Shown piece after piece: positions 8,626 to 17,566 of a DNA stretch of 64,000 nt. The DNA lies in assembly GCA_963789495.1 (NCBI GenBank), contig CAWBLP010000005.1, positions 186,001-250,000 of the forward strand, read 5' to 3'. Position numbers and translations under genes: made by a program. Source of the DNA: CAWBLP01 sp963789495 (GTDB lineage Bacteria > Pseudomonadota > Alphaproteobacteria > Acetobacterales > Acetobacteraceae). The notes under the pieces were generated by a model that was given only the letters and a program-made list of their open reading frames with translations, was not told the origin of the DNA and made no database searches. The number at the start of each line of letters is the position of its first letter. Positions within the stretch are counted from its first letter, which is position 1.

Positions 8626-9753
8626 ATGAATGACCATCCCACCACCGCCGATCATACCGGCCGCGTTCCGCCGCAATCGCTTCGGCCGCCGGATGAACCT
8701 CGTGCGCCGGCGCGCAGCCGTCGCCAGACCAGGGCAAAGTTTCTGCTGCTGCTGATCCTGCTGGTGGCTCTGCTGGCCGGCGCTGCGTATTGGTACGTGA
8801 CCCGCGACGAGGCCAGCACGGACGATGCCTATACCGACGGCAATGCGATCATGGTGGCACCGCAGGTAGCCGGCAGTGTGATTGCCCTGGAGGTTGGCGA
8901 TAATCAACGCGTGAAAGCCGGTGAGGTGCTGTTGCGCATCGACCCGCGCGCCTATCAGGCCGCGCGCGATGAAGCGGCTGCCAATCTGGGCGTGGCGCAG
9001 GCGCAGCTTGCCAAGGCGCGCGCCACTCTGGACAGTGCGCGCATCACCTTTCCCGCGCGGCTGGCGGGTGCGCAGGCCCAGCTGGTCAGTGCACATGCGG
9101 CGCAGTTCAAGGCGCAGGCTGATCTGCGTCGCCAGCGTAGCCTGCCGAAGCAGGCAACCACGCAGCAGGAGATCGACCAGGCTGACGCGGCCCTGCGGTC
9201 CGCTGATGCACAGGTTGTGCAGGCGGAGGCGGCCGTGCGTGCCGCGGACGTGGTGACCCAGTCGGTTGCGCAGGAACAGGCGCAGGTCCGCCAGCTGGAA
9301 GCCCAGGTGAAGCTGGCGCAGGCCCAGCTCGAGCAGGCCGAATTGAACCTGTCCTGGACCGTGCTGCGTGCCCCGCAGGATGGCTGGGTGACCAAGCGCA
9401 ACGTCAACCCGGGCAATTACGTCTCGGCAGGACAGGCAGTGATGTCGCTGGTCACACCGCAGGTATGGGTGACGGCGAACTTCAAGGAGAACGAGCTCGC
9501 GCGGATGCGCCCGGGACAGCCGGTCGACATCAGTGTCGATGCCTATCCGTCGCTGCATCTGCGCGGCCATGTGGACAGCGTGCAGCTTGGTTCCGGCTCA
9601 CGTTTCTCGGCATTTCCGGCGGAGAACGCCACCGGCAATTTCGTCAAGGTCGTGCAGCGGGTGCCGGTGAAGATCGTCATCGATTCCGGCCTGGATCCGA
9701 ACATCCCGTTGCCACTGGGCATGTCGGTGGTGCCGACCGTGCACCTGAAATGA
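8626..9753 (+). CDS. HlyD/EmrA-type membrane fusion protein of a multidrug efflux system
   Basis: A 375-residue periplasmic adaptor. One N-terminal membrane anchor (about 39-58) is followed by the biotinyl-lipoyl half DDAYTDGNAIMVAPQVAGSV, a long Ala/Gln-rich coiled coil (roughly 110-240), the second lipoyl half LRAPQDGWVTKRNVNPGNYV and a beta-barrel ending MSVVPTVHLK. It links an inner-membrane MFS pump to an outer-membrane channel. Its stop overlaps the start of the downstream emrB-like gene (ATGA), indicating translational coupling. An upstream GTG at 8596 is an alternative start. No outer-membrane factor gene is nearby. Confidence 0.92.
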   Translation: MNDHPTTADHTGRVPPQSLRPPDEPRAPARSRRQTRAKFLLLLILLVALLAGAAYWYVTRDEASTDDAYTDGNAIMVAPQVAGSVIALEVGDNQRVKAGEVLLRIDPRAYQAARDEAAANLGVAQAQLAKARATLDSARITFPARLAGAQAQLVSAHAAQFKAQADLRRQRSLPKQATTQQEIDQADAALRSADAQVVQAEAAVRAADVVTQSVAQEQAQVRQLEAQVKLAQAQLEQAELNLSWTVLRAPQDGWVTKRNVNPGNYVSAGQAVMSLVTPQVWVTANFKENELARMRPGQPVDISVDAYPSLHLRGHVDSVQLGSGSRFSAFPAENATGNFVKVVQRVPVKIVIDSGLDPNIPLPLGMSVVPTVHLK

Positions 9754-11324
9754 GCGACGCGCCGCATCGGGCGTTTCATCCGCGCGGCAGCCCGTGGCTG
9801 ATCGCGGTGATCGTCACGCTGGCGCCGTTCATGGAGATTCTGGACACCACCATCGTCAATGTCAGCCTGCCCCATATCGCCGGCGCGTTGTCCGCGAGCT
9901 ACGACGACTCCACCTGGACGCTGACCTCCTACCTGGTCGCCAACGGCATCGTCGTGCCGGTGTCCGGCTGGCTGGGCCGGCTGATCGGGCGCAAGCGCTA
10001 CTTCCTGCTGTGCATTGCGATGTTCACGCTGTTCTCGTTCCTGTGCGGCATCGCCACCAGCCTGCCGCAACTGGTGGTATTCCGCCTGTTCCAGGGGTTG
10101 TTCGGTGGCGGGCTGCAGCCGAACCAGCAATCGATCATTCTGGATACATTCGAACCGCAGGATCGCGGCAAGGGCTTCTCCATGGTGGCCGTCGCGGTGA
10201 TCTTCGCCCCGATCGTCGGCCCGACCCTGGGCGGATGGCTGACCGATGTGTGGTCGTGGCGCTGGGTGTTTCTGATCAACGTGCCGATCGGGGTGTTCGC
10301 CTTTTTTGCAGTGCTGCAATTGGTGGAGGACCCGCCCTGGGTGCTGCGCGACCGCGCGCGCCTGGTGGATATGGACTACGTGGGTGTCGCACTGATCGCA
10401 GTCGGCTTCGGTGCGTTGCAGTTGATGCTGGATCGCGGTGAAGACCTGGACTGGTTCGCATCGGCGCAGATCCGCATCTGTGCCCTGATTGCGACGGCCG
10501 GCATCTTTGCTGCCTTGGTCTGGCTGCTGATGGCGGACAAGCCGGTGGTCAATCTGCGCGCGCTGACCGACCGGAACTTTGCCGTGGCGTCGGTGGTGAC
10601 GTTCGGCATCGGGCTGATTCTGTACTCCAGCAACGTCATCGTCCCGCTGCTGTCGCAAACCTGGTTCGGCTATACGGCCTTGCTCGCTGGATTGCTGATG
10701 TCGCCTGGTGCCGCGCTGATGCTGGTGTTGATCCCGGTGGCGGCGCGCCTGGTGCTGCCCAATATCCCCACTCGTTACGTGATCGGGTTCGGTTTCTTCG
10801 CGCTGGGTTGCGCGTCGCTGTTCGCACACCGGCTGACGCCGGACATGGATTTCTGGTCGCTGGCGATGTTCCGCGCCATCCAGACCGTTGGGTTCGCCTT
10901 CCTGTTCGTGCCCAACAGCACGATCGGCTATTCCACGCTGCCGCGTGCGTTGAACGCGGACGCCACCGCGCTGTACTCGATGTTCCGCAACATTGCCGGC
11001 TCGATCGGCATCGCGGTGATCACCTCGATCGCCGCCAACCAGATGCAGGTGCATCGCGCCTATCTGTCCGAACATCTGGGCCCGCTGGACGCGCCGTATC
11101 AATCGCTGTTGACTCAGCATGAACAGGTGTTCCGTGGCCTGGGCTATGCGAACGAGGCGGCGCACCATGCGGCGATGGGACTGCTCAATCAGACATTGAA
11201 CAAACAGGCGGCCGTGCTGGCATACATGGACGTATTTGCGTTCTCCGCCATTGCGGCGTTCTGCATCGTACCGCTGACCTTTTTGTTTCGCCCTGGAATC
11301 GCGGGCCGACGCCCCGCGCGCTGA
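9750..11324 (+). CDS. DHA2 family MFS drug transporter (EmrB-like)
   Basis: A 524-residue inner-membrane transporter with about 14 hydrophobic segments, the size and layout of the DHA2/EmrB family. Motif C/DHA2 markers are APFMEILDTTIVNVSLPHI near the first helix, GRLIGRKRYFLLC (motif A) and FRLFQGLFGGGLQPNQQS. It is driven by proton influx and works with the EmrA-like adaptor encoded immediately upstream. Substrates are likely hydrophobic toxic compounds; no regulator of the MarR or TetR type is adjacent. Confidence 0.93.
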   Translation: MSDAPHRAFHPRGSPWLIAVIVTLAPFMEILDTTIVNVSLPHIAGALSASYDDSTWTLTSYLVANGIVVPVSGWLGRLIGRKRYFLLCIAMFTLFSFLCGIATSLPQLVVFRLFQGLFGGGLQPNQQSIILDTFEPQDRGKGFSMVAVAVIFAPIVGPTLGGWLTDVWSWRWVFLINVPIGVFAFFAVLQLVEDPPWVLRDRARLVDMDYVGVALIAVGFGALQLMLDRGEDLDWFASAQIRICALIATAGIFAALVWLLMADKPVVNLRALTDRNFAVASVVTFGIGLILYSSNVIVPLLSQTWFGYTALLAGLLMSPGAALMLVLIPVAARLVLPNIPTRYVIGFGFFALGCASLFAHRLTPDMDFWSLAMFRAIQTVGFAFLFVPNSTIGYSTLPRALNADATALYSMFRNIAGSIGIAVITSIAANQMQVHRAYLSEHLGPLDAPYQSLLTQHEQVFRGLGYANEAAHHAAMGLLNQTLNKQAAVLAYMDVFAFSAIAAFCIVPLTFLFRPGIAGRRPAR

Positions 11325-11401
11325 CCGGCTGGCGGATCGATGGCGACCTTGGCATGCTTGTCGGGCGGCCACTGTGATGGCCGAACGGGAGGACGCGAAC
11401 G

Positions 11402-12457
11402 GTGGTCGCCAATATCAAGCGCCTGGTCTATTTCGACAGCTTCATGGATCCGATCGCTCTGTCGATTCTGGGGGAGCGGGAGGATATCGAACTGGTCCGC
11501 CTCGATTACGACGGCAAGGTGGAGGATAACTGGGCTGAGATCAGCCGCGCACACGGCTACCAGATCTCACCGCGCACCGAATTGCGCGAGCCCTGGTTCG
11601 GCGATGCCGCGCTGCTGGCGCGCTGCCCGAACCTACTGGCGATCAGCTCCACCGGTGCCGGCTATGACATGATCAACGTGGATGACTGCACACCGCAGGG
11701 CGTCATCGTGGTGAACCAGTCCGGTACCAACAAGGAAGGCGTGGCGGAACACGCGCTGGGTTTGATGCTGTCGTTGTCGAAGAAGATCGCCGTATCGGAA
11801 CGTGCGATGAAGCGGATTCCGAACCTCGACCGCCGCGCCTATACCGGCAACGATCTGCGCGGCAGAACGGTTGGCATCATCGGCATCGGCAATATCGGCA
11901 CAAGGGTCGCGGAACTGTGCCGCGGCCTGTTCAACATGACAGTGCTGGCCTACGACCCGTATCTGACCGAGGCGCAGATCACTGCCCGTGGTGCCATGAA
12001 GGTGGGCTTGGAGGAGCTGCTGCAACGCGCGGACTACGTCACCACGCATTGCCCGCGCACCAAGGAAACCTTCGGCATGCTCGGGGCCGAGCAGTTCTCG
12101 ATGATGAAGCCGACCGCGTATTTCATCAACACGGCGCGTGGCGGCATACACGACGAAGGTGCACTGGCGGATGTGCTTGCCCGCGATGGCATTGCCGGTG
12201 CAGGGCTGGACGTGTTCCTGCAGGAGCCGCCGGAGCTGGATCATCCGTTGTTGCAGCTCGACAACGTGATCAGCAGTCCGCACATCGCCGGCATGACAGT
12301 CGAATCGATGCACGAGATGGTCTCCGCCACCGCGCGGCAGTGGATCGACATTTTCGCCGGCCGCGTGCCGCCGCGACTGGTAAACCCCGAGGCCTGGCCG
12401 CGCTATGCCGCGCGGTTCACCGAGGTGCTGGGCTTTCCGCCAGATAATCCCGCCTGA
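11402..12457 (+). CDS. D-isomer-specific 2-hydroxyacid dehydrogenase
   Basis: A 351-residue NAD(P)-dependent dehydrogenase. The nucleotide-binding motif GIIGIGNIGTRVAE lies mid-protein. The catalytic triad is recognisable: Arg in INTARGGIHDE, Glu in LQEPPELDHP and His in SSPHIAGMT. The family reduces 2-oxoacids to D-2-hydroxyacids or the reverse (phosphoglycerate, glyoxylate/hydroxypyruvate, lactate). The GTG start is supported by GGGAGGACG just upstream. The substrate cannot be read from the sequence; proximity to the amidohydrolase cluster is only suggestive. Confidence 0.9.
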   Translation: MVANIKRLVYFDSFMDPIALSILGEREDIELVRLDYDGKVEDNWAEISRAHGYQISPRTELREPWFGDAALLARCPNLLAISSTGAGYDMINVDDCTPQGVIVVNQSGTNKEGVAEHALGLMLSLSKKIAVSERAMKRIPNLDRRAYTGNDLRGRTVGIIGIGNIGTRVAELCRGLFNMTVLAYDPYLTEAQITARGAMKVGLEELLQRADYVTTHCPRTKETFGMLGAEQFSMMKPTAYFINTARGGIHDEGALADVLARDGIAGAGLDVFLQEPPELDHPLLQLDNVISSPHIAGMTVESMHEMVSATARQWIDIFAGRVPPRLVNPEAWPRYAARFTEVLGFPPDNPA

Positions 12458-12596
12458 CGGCGATGCGGGACCGGACGCCGACGTCCGGAGGCTGCGCTGT
12501 TGAGGTTGACGCACATCCGTTGATGGTGACCACCGATCTTGGGTGCCAGCGACTGCAGCGCTTGCGCCGCAGCTGCAATGATGATAGCAATCGCTC

Positions 12597-12941
12597 ATGT
12601 TGATCACGCCCGAACAGATCCGGGCCGCGCGCGCCTTGTTGCGGCTTGACCAGGCTAAGCTGGCTCACGATGCCGGCATTTCTGTCGTCACTTTGCGGCG
12701 GTTGGAGGGTGACGATGGGCTGTCAAAGGTTGCCTCCGGCACTGTAGAAGAGGTCCGCAGGGTGTTGGAACAGGCCGGCGTTGAATTTATCGATCGTGGT
12801 ATTCGTCGCCGTACCGCAACGCCGGAGACAATCCAGGCTATCAAGCGCGAGATCGACCAGATCGTGTCGCGTGGTCGCGCGCTGATGCAACAATTTCCGT
12901 ATCTGACCGATGATGAACTCTACGATGAGACCGGGCTTTGA
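12597..12941 (+). CDS. HTH-containing antitoxin of a VapBC-like pair
   Basis: A 114-residue protein. The first 65 residues form a Xre-type helix-turn-helix (ITPEQIRAARALLRLDQAKL then AGISVVTLRRLEG). The C-terminal 45 residues (ETIQAIKREIDQIVSRGRAL then a DELYDETGL end) look like the toxin-wrapping tail of VapB antitoxins of the Rv0623 type. The stop codon overlaps the TTG start of the PIN-domain toxin by four bases (TTGA), so the pair is coupled. Predicted role: autorepressor and neutraliser of the downstream ribonuclease. Most VapB proteins bind DNA with an AbrB or ribbon-helix-helix fold, so a Xre/VapB-tail combination is uncommon. Confidence 0.78.
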   Translation: MLITPEQIRAARALLRLDQAKLAHDAGISVVTLRRLEGDDGLSKVASGTVEEVRRVLEQAGVEFIDRGIRRRTATPETIQAIKREIDQIVSRGRALMQQFPYLTDDELYDETGL

Positions 12942-13345
12942 CCGCGCTCGTTGTCGATACCTCAGCGATCATCGCGATTCTTCGAGACGAACCTGAAAAA
13001 GACCGTTTTGTCGACGCGATCTTGGCGGTTAGCCCCTGCTTCATCTCGGCTGTCAGCGTGCAGGAGCTGGGCATGGTCGTTGCTGGACGGTTGGGCGACG
13101 CCAGGACGTGGGAGCCGTTGGATGCGCTGCTTACCCGATTGGGCCTCGAAGTCGTCGCGCACGATGCAGACTTGGCGCGGATGGCGCGAGAGGCTTTCTT
13201 GCGGTTCGGCAAGGGTCGTCATCCCGCCCGGCTGAATTTTGGCGACTGCGCCACCTACGCCCTGGCCAAGGCCAACAATCTCGCGCTTCTGTTCAAGGGC
13301 AACGATTTCACGGAGACCGACATCAGGGTGGCCGTCTGGGCGTGA
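12938..13345 (+). CDS. vapC: VapC-type PIN-domain ribonuclease toxin
   Basis: A 135-residue PIN-domain protein. The acidic metal-binding residues are in place: Asp7 (VVDTSAII), Glu43 (SVQELGMV) and Asp103 (RLNFGDCATYALAK), followed by the NNLALLFKGNDF terminus typical of VapC. VapC toxins cut tRNA or rRNA and arrest growth when the antitoxin is lost. The TTG start overlaps the antitoxin stop. The pair sits alone between metabolic genes, as mobile toxin-antitoxin modules often do. Confidence 0.9.
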   Translation: MTALVVDTSAIIAILRDEPEKDRFVDAILAVSPCFISAVSVQELGMVVAGRLGDARTWEPLDALLTRLGLEVVAHDADLARMAREAFLRFGKGRHPARLNFGDCATYALAKANNLALLFKGNDFTETDIRVAVWA

Positions 13346-13435
13346 TGCCGCCGGCGGCGCTCCTGACGAAGCCGGGCACACGAACATTGACCCAGGCTCC
13401 GACCGGCCTATCCTCTCCCATAGGAGGAGCGGCCT

Positions 13436-14503
13436 GTGACCACACCGGCGCCCGGCGCAATCGACTGCGACATCCACCCGGCCCTGCCGAACATGCAGGT
13501 GCTGGTTCCGTATCTGGACGAGTATTGGCGCGCGCATGTGCAGATGCGCGGCCTGGATCGCGATAACTACAACGCCAGCGCCTTTCCGCCGAACGCGCCG
13601 ATCAACGCGCGCCCAGACTGGAAGCCGGCCAAGGGCAATGCCGGCACGGATTTCTTGACGCTGCGCAGCCAGGCGCTGGACGCCTTCCAGACCCGCTATG
13701 CCATCTGCAATGTGTTGCACGGTGCGCAATCAATCTTTAGCGAAGACCTCTCCGCCGCGTTCTGCCGCGCCATCAACGACTGGATCGCGCGCGAGTGGCT
13801 GGACAAGGACGACCGGCTGCGCGCCTCCATCGTCGTGCCGATGCACAGCCCGGAACTGGCCGCGAGAGAAGTCGAGCGTGTCGCCGCCAACTCACGCTTC
13901 GTGCAAGTCCTGGTCTGGGAAATGCAGGAACTGCCGCTCGGCCGCCGGATCCACTGGCCGCTCTACCGCGTGGCCGAACAGCTTGACCTGCCGATCGGCA
14001 TCCACGCGGGCAGCTCGTATCGACATCCGCCGACCAACCTCGGCTGGCCGTCCTATTACCTGGAGGACTACGTCTCGTGGTCCACTGGGTTCGCCGGCGT
14101 CTTGAACTCGCTGATCTCCGAAGGTGTATTCGTCGAATTCCCGCGGTTGAAAGTGGTGCTGATGGAATCCGGCGTCACCTGGCTGCCGGGCTGGATGTGG
14201 CGCGCCAACAAGACCTGGCGCGGCATTCGCGCCGAGGTGCCGTGGCTGGAGAAATCACCCGCCGATTACGCCCGCGAGCATGTGCGCCTGACCATCCAGC
14301 CGTTCGATGCGCCGCCGCGGGCTGACCAGTTGCTGCGCATCATCGAGGAGATCGGCTCCGATGATATGCTGCTGTTCTCGAGCGATTATCCGCACTGGCA
14401 CTTCGACGGCACCGAAGCGCTGCCGGACGGACTTCCTGAAGCCTTGCTTCGCAAGATCCTGGTCGACAACCCGCTGAAGACGTACGCTCGCCTGTCCCCG
14501 TGA
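13436..14503 (+). CDS. Amidohydrolase (ACMSD-like superfamily), first copy
   Basis: A 355-residue metal-dependent hydrolase/decarboxylase. DCDIHPALP at residues 10-18 is the N-terminal metal motif (D-x-H); GIHAGSSY and the C-terminal FSSDYPHWHFDG supply the remaining His/Asp ligands. This branch (amidohydrolase_2) contains aminocarboxymuconate-semialdehyde decarboxylase and resorcylate-type decarboxylases, so C-C bond cleavage is as likely as hydrolysis. It is 18 bases upstream of a related gene and probably co-transcribed with it, a Rieske protein and a CMD-family protein. The start has GGAGGAG upstream. Confidence 0.88.
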   Translation: MTTPAPGAIDCDIHPALPNMQVLVPYLDEYWRAHVQMRGLDRDNYNASAFPPNAPINARPDWKPAKGNAGTDFLTLRSQALDAFQTRYAICNVLHGAQSIFSEDLSAAFCRAINDWIAREWLDKDDRLRASIVVPMHSPELAAREVERVAANSRFVQVLVWEMQELPLGRRIHWPLYRVAEQLDLPIGIHAGSSYRHPPTNLGWPSYYLEDYVSWSTGFAGVLNSLISEGVFVEFPRLKVVLMESGVTWLPGWMWRANKTWRGIRAEVPWLEKSPADYAREHVRLTIQPFDAPPRADQLLRIIEEIGSDDMLLFSSDYPHWHFDGTEALPDGLPEALLRKILVDNPLKTYARLSP

Positions 14504-14521
14504 ATTGCAGGAGACCATTCG

Positions 14522-15634
14522 ATGAATGTTACGGTCACCGAACGCAAGCCCGACACATCGACCCAGACCCAGCTTGGTTTTGTCGATTGCGACGTGCACC
14601 CCTACACGAAATCCCCTGCTGATCTGGACCCGTTCCTGTCGGAACGTTGGCGTAAGCATCGCCAGACCATCGGCGCCCGTGGTCGTGCACCGTTCTCCAG
14701 CGCGCCGAATTATCCCCGCATGTCGCCCGGCACCGGCATGCGCATCGACGCCTGGCCGAAGGACGGCAGCCATCCCGGCTCCGATCTCGCCCTGATGCGG
14801 GAGCAGTTGCTCGACGCATTCGGCGTCGCTTACGGCATGATGATGCCGCTGCTGGGCCGTGGCGGTGACGAACGCAATGTTGAGTTCGGCGCCGCATTGG
14901 CCTCCGCCGCCAATGACTGGGAAGCGCATGTCTGGTGCGACAATGAGCCGCGCCTGAAGGCTGGCATCCAGGTCACCACCGAATGGGTTGAAGCCGCGGT
15001 GAAGGAGATCGAGAAGCGCGCCGGGGACCGCCGTTTCACTCACGTGATGATCCCGCCGCGCGGGCTGGAGCCGCTGGGTCGCCGCCGCTACTGGCCGATC
15101 TTGGAGGCCTGCGCCGCCAACGGCTATCCGATCGCGCTGCATCTGGGCGGCACGTCAGGCCATCCCTCCACCGGTGGCGGCTGGCCATCCTTCTATCATG
15201 AGGAACACCCGTCCTATCCGCAGAGCAAGGAAGCGCTGGTGACGTCGCTGGTGCTGGAAGGTGTGTTCGAACACATCCCCAATCTGCGGGTCGCGCTGGT
15301 GGAAGGCGGCTTCGCCTGGCTGCCGTCGCTGAGCTGGCGCTTGGACAAACACTACAAGCGGCTGCGCGACGAAGTGCCGCATCTGAAAATGCTGCCGTCC
15401 GAATACATCCGGCAGAACATCTGGGTGACCACACAGCCGATCGAGGAACCGGAACGGCCGGACGATCTGCTGGCCACCTGCGAGTGGATCGGCTGGGACC
15501 GCATCATGTTCTCCACCGACTACCCGCATTGGGATCAGGACGATCCGCGCTACGCCTTCAAGGCGAAGGTGCCGGAGCAGGAGAAGCAGATGCTGTTCCG
15601 CGATAACGCGCTGTCGTTCTACGGGCTGGAGTAG
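14522..15634 (+). CDS. Amidohydrolase (ACMSD-like superfamily), second copy
   Basis: A 370-residue homologue of the preceding protein. The metal motif is VDCDVHPY (20-27), central IALHLGGTSGHPS, and C-terminal FSTDYPHWDQDDP. The second copy is more conserved-looking and has a longer N-terminus. The two may form a hetero-oligomer or act on successive intermediates. GCAGGAGACC precedes the ATG. The reaction is not deducible; neighbours (Rieske protein, CMD family, GST, VOC dioxygenase, HpaB) point to aromatic or phenolic substrates. Confidence 0.88.
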   Translation: MNVTVTERKPDTSTQTQLGFVDCDVHPYTKSPADLDPFLSERWRKHRQTIGARGRAPFSSAPNYPRMSPGTGMRIDAWPKDGSHPGSDLALMREQLLDAFGVAYGMMMPLLGRGGDERNVEFGAALASAANDWEAHVWCDNEPRLKAGIQVTTEWVEAAVKEIEKRAGDRRFTHVMIPPRGLEPLGRRRYWPILEACAANGYPIALHLGGTSGHPSTGGGWPSFYHEEHPSYPQSKEALVTSLVLEGVFEHIPNLRVALVEGGFAWLPSLSWRLDKHYKRLRDEVPHLKMLPSEYIRQNIWVTTQPIEEPERPDDLLATCEWIGWDRIMFSTDYPHWDQDDPRYAFKAKVPEQEKQMLFRDNALSFYGLE

Positions 15635-15660
15635 ACGGCCCGGCATGAATCGCACCGCGT

Positions 15661-15684
15661 CATGGCCGGCGAAGTCCGGCCATC
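15661..15684. repeat. REP-like palindrome, copy 1
   Basis: An inverted repeat with arms ATGGCCGG and CCGGCCAT around CGAAGT, followed by CCACG. It lies between the second amidohydrolase and the Rieske gene. A related palindrome is at 17498-17519. Such ATGGCCGG...CCGGCCAT elements are common in alphaproteobacterial intergenic space; it may also act as a transcript-stabilising or terminating hairpin. Confidence 0.6.
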
Positions 15685-15748
15685 CACGGCCTGCGGTAGG
15701 AGCCGCAGAACCAGCGCGTTCGTCGGTCGTGGTAGGGGCTGACGGCTG

Positions 15749-16162
15749 ATGGCACGTCACGTCGTCGCCACGGTCGGCGAGATCGCACCCGGCACCTGCA
15801 AGATCGTCGCAGTGGCGGGGCGCGAAATCGGCGTGTTCAACGTCCATGATGAATACTACGCGCTGATCAATCGCTGCCCGCATGAAGGGGCGGCGTTATG
15901 CCTCGGCCCGATCCTCGGCCGGTTCACCTCCGACAAGCCGGGTGACTACCGGCTGACGCGGCATGGCGAGATGCTGCGCTGTCCCTGGCACGGCTGGGAG
16001 TTCGACATCAAGACCGGCCAGTCCTGGTGCCATCCGGACAGTGTGAAGGCTCGCAGCTATCCGGTGGAGGTCGTGCCGGGTGAAGCCCTGGCGAAGGGTC
16101 CGTTCGTTGCGGAGACCGCACCCGTCACCGTGGAACAGAACTATATCGTGATCGAGATCTGA
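15749..16162 (+). CDS. Rieske [2Fe-2S] ferredoxin-type protein
   Basis: A 137-residue single-domain Rieske protein. The two cluster-binding boxes are C-x-H at Cys43/His45 (NRCPHEGAAL) and C-x2-H at Cys78/His81 (CPWHGWEFD). About 30 residues separate the boxes. It is too short to be an oxygenase alpha subunit and lacks the mononuclear iron domain, so it should be an electron-transfer partner or a small regulatory Rieske protein. No oxygenase large subunit is encoded next to it; candidates for a partner are the adjacent amidohydrolases or genes outside the window. Confidence 0.92.
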   Translation: MARHVVATVGEIAPGTCKIVAVAGREIGVFNVHDEYYALINRCPHEGAALCLGPILGRFTSDKPGDYRLTRHGEMLRCPWHGWEFDIKTGQSWCHPDSVKARSYPVEVVPGEALAKGPFVAETAPVTVEQNYIVIEI

Positions 16163-16209
16163 CCCCCCCGATCAGCACACTCCTGAACCGATCAGAAGAG
16201 GAAACAGTC

Positions 16210-16602
16210 ATGTCGGACACCACGCTGCGCGACAAGGGCCGCGCGATGCGGCGCAAGCTGATGGGCGAGGCCTATGCCAGCAAACTGGACAAATCCGTCT
16301 ACACTGATCCGATCATGGAGAAGTTTGCTGAAGTTACCCAGGAAACCATTTTCGGCACGCTGTGGACCCGGCCCGGGCTGGATCTGAAAACCCGCGCGAT
16401 GATCTGCGTGGTGTCCGACACCGCCACCGGCCGTACGCCGGAACTGAAGCTGCATGCCCGCTTCGCGCGCAACCAGGGCTGGACCGAGGACGAGATCGCC
16501 GAAGCGCTGATCCATCTGCTGGGCTATGTCGGTGCGCCCCTGGTGCGCGAGGCGCTGCTGACCGTGAAGGAAGTGTTCGAGGAGATGCGCGCCGAAGGCT
16601 GA
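16210..16602 (+). CDS. Carboxymuconolactone decarboxylase (CMD) family protein
   Basis: A 130-residue helical protein with the CMD/AhpD-like core: GTLWTRPGLDLKTRAMICVV, HARFARNQGWTEDEIAEALI and LLGYVGAPLVREAL. It has the single His (HARFA) typical of gamma-carboxymuconolactone decarboxylase-like members rather than the CxxC of AhpD. True PcaC acts in the protocatechuate branch; many CMD proteins have other roles. Its place in this cluster supports aromatic ring-fission metabolism. A purine-rich AGAGGAAAC site precedes the ATG. Confidence 0.88.
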   Translation: MSDTTLRDKGRAMRRKLMGEAYASKLDKSVYTDPIMEKFAEVTQETIFGTLWTRPGLDLKTRAMICVVSDTATGRTPELKLHARFARNQGWTEDEIAEALIHLLGYVGAPLVREALLTVKEVFEEMRAEG

Positions 16603-16687
16603 CCCGCGCCGGCGGATACGCCGGCCAAGGCATTCATCAATCGACCCCGCGAATTTCTGTCTGATCCGCTAGCAGGGAGATGGCCCG

Positions 16688-17411
16688 ATGTACGATCTGC
16701 ACTACTGGCCCACACCGAACGGCAAGAAAGTCTCCATCCTGCTTGAGGAGTTGGGCGTCCCCTATAACGTTATCCCGTGCAATATCGGGCGCGGCGACCA
16801 GTTCACCGACGACTTCCTGAAGATGAACCCGAACCACCGCATGCCGGTGCTGGTCGATCGCAATCCGGCCGATGGCGGTGCGCCGCTGCCGATCTTCGAA
16901 TCCGGTGCGATCATGCTCTACGTCGCCGAGAAGGAAGGGAAATTCTACCCGCAGGACACGCGCGGCAAATATGCGGTCACGCAGTGGCTGATCTGGCAGA
17001 TGGCGAACCAGGGGCCGAAATCGGGCGAGTGCGGACATTTCCGTCGACTCGGTGACAAGCAGGGCGACCAGTCCTATGCCGTGCGGCGGTTTACCGACGA
17101 GGTCAATCGGATGTACGGCGGTACTGAACAACCGCCTGTATGAAGGCCGCTATCTGGCGGGCGCCGAGTACAGCATCGCCGACATGATCTGCTATCCGTG
17201 GACGGTGAACTGGAAAGCACAAGGCCAGGACATCGAGGAATTCAAGTACTTCAAGCGCTGGTTCGACGAGCTGGGTGCACGTCCGGCCGTGCAGCGTGGC
17301 CTCGCCGTGGGCGCAAACCTGTCGGAGGATCCGTCCAAGCTGCCACCGGAGGAGCAGGAGCGCCGCGCCAAGATGCTGTACAACCAGCGCGCCCGTCCGG
17401 TCCCGGCATAG
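16688..17411 (+). pseudogene. Glutathione S-transferase family protein, one frameshift
   Basis: Reading from an ATG at 16688 gives the N-terminal thioredoxin-like domain (MYDLHYWPTPNGKKVSILLE; NPNHRMPVLVD; PIFESGAIMLYVAEKEG) and the first part of the helical domain. At about 17118-17121 the frame changes: removing one G from GGCGG restores MYGVLNNRLYEGRYLAG and an uninterrupted C-terminal domain (YSIADMICYPWTVNWKAQGQ) to the stop at 17411. The repaired protein is 240 residues, the usual length for the YfcG/Ure2-like GST branch. Function would be glutathione-dependent conjugation or disulfide reduction. Whether this is a real mutation or a one-base sequencing insertion cannot be told from the sequence; both halves look conserved. 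Confidence 0.85.
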
Positions 17412-17497
17412 CACGACGAGCGGGTTACGCCCGCTCCGCCATGGCGGTGCAGGATCGCAGCGACGACTTCGCTGCGTGGATCAGGCAAACTCGGGGA

Positions 17498-17519
17498 ATG
17501 GCCGGCTTTCGCCGGCCAT
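17498..17519. repeat. REP-like palindrome, copy 2 / possible bidirectional terminator
   Basis: A perfect nine-base stem, ATGGCCGGC and GCCGGCCAT, around a TTTC loop. It lies between the convergent GST and VOC genes and shares its arms with the element at 15661. The position between convergent genes suits a bidirectional terminator, though no T-run follows. Confidence 0.6.
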
Positions 17520-17566
17520 GGCGACACTTGGTGTTTGCGGCTTTCCGCACGTCGCAACCGACGTCC

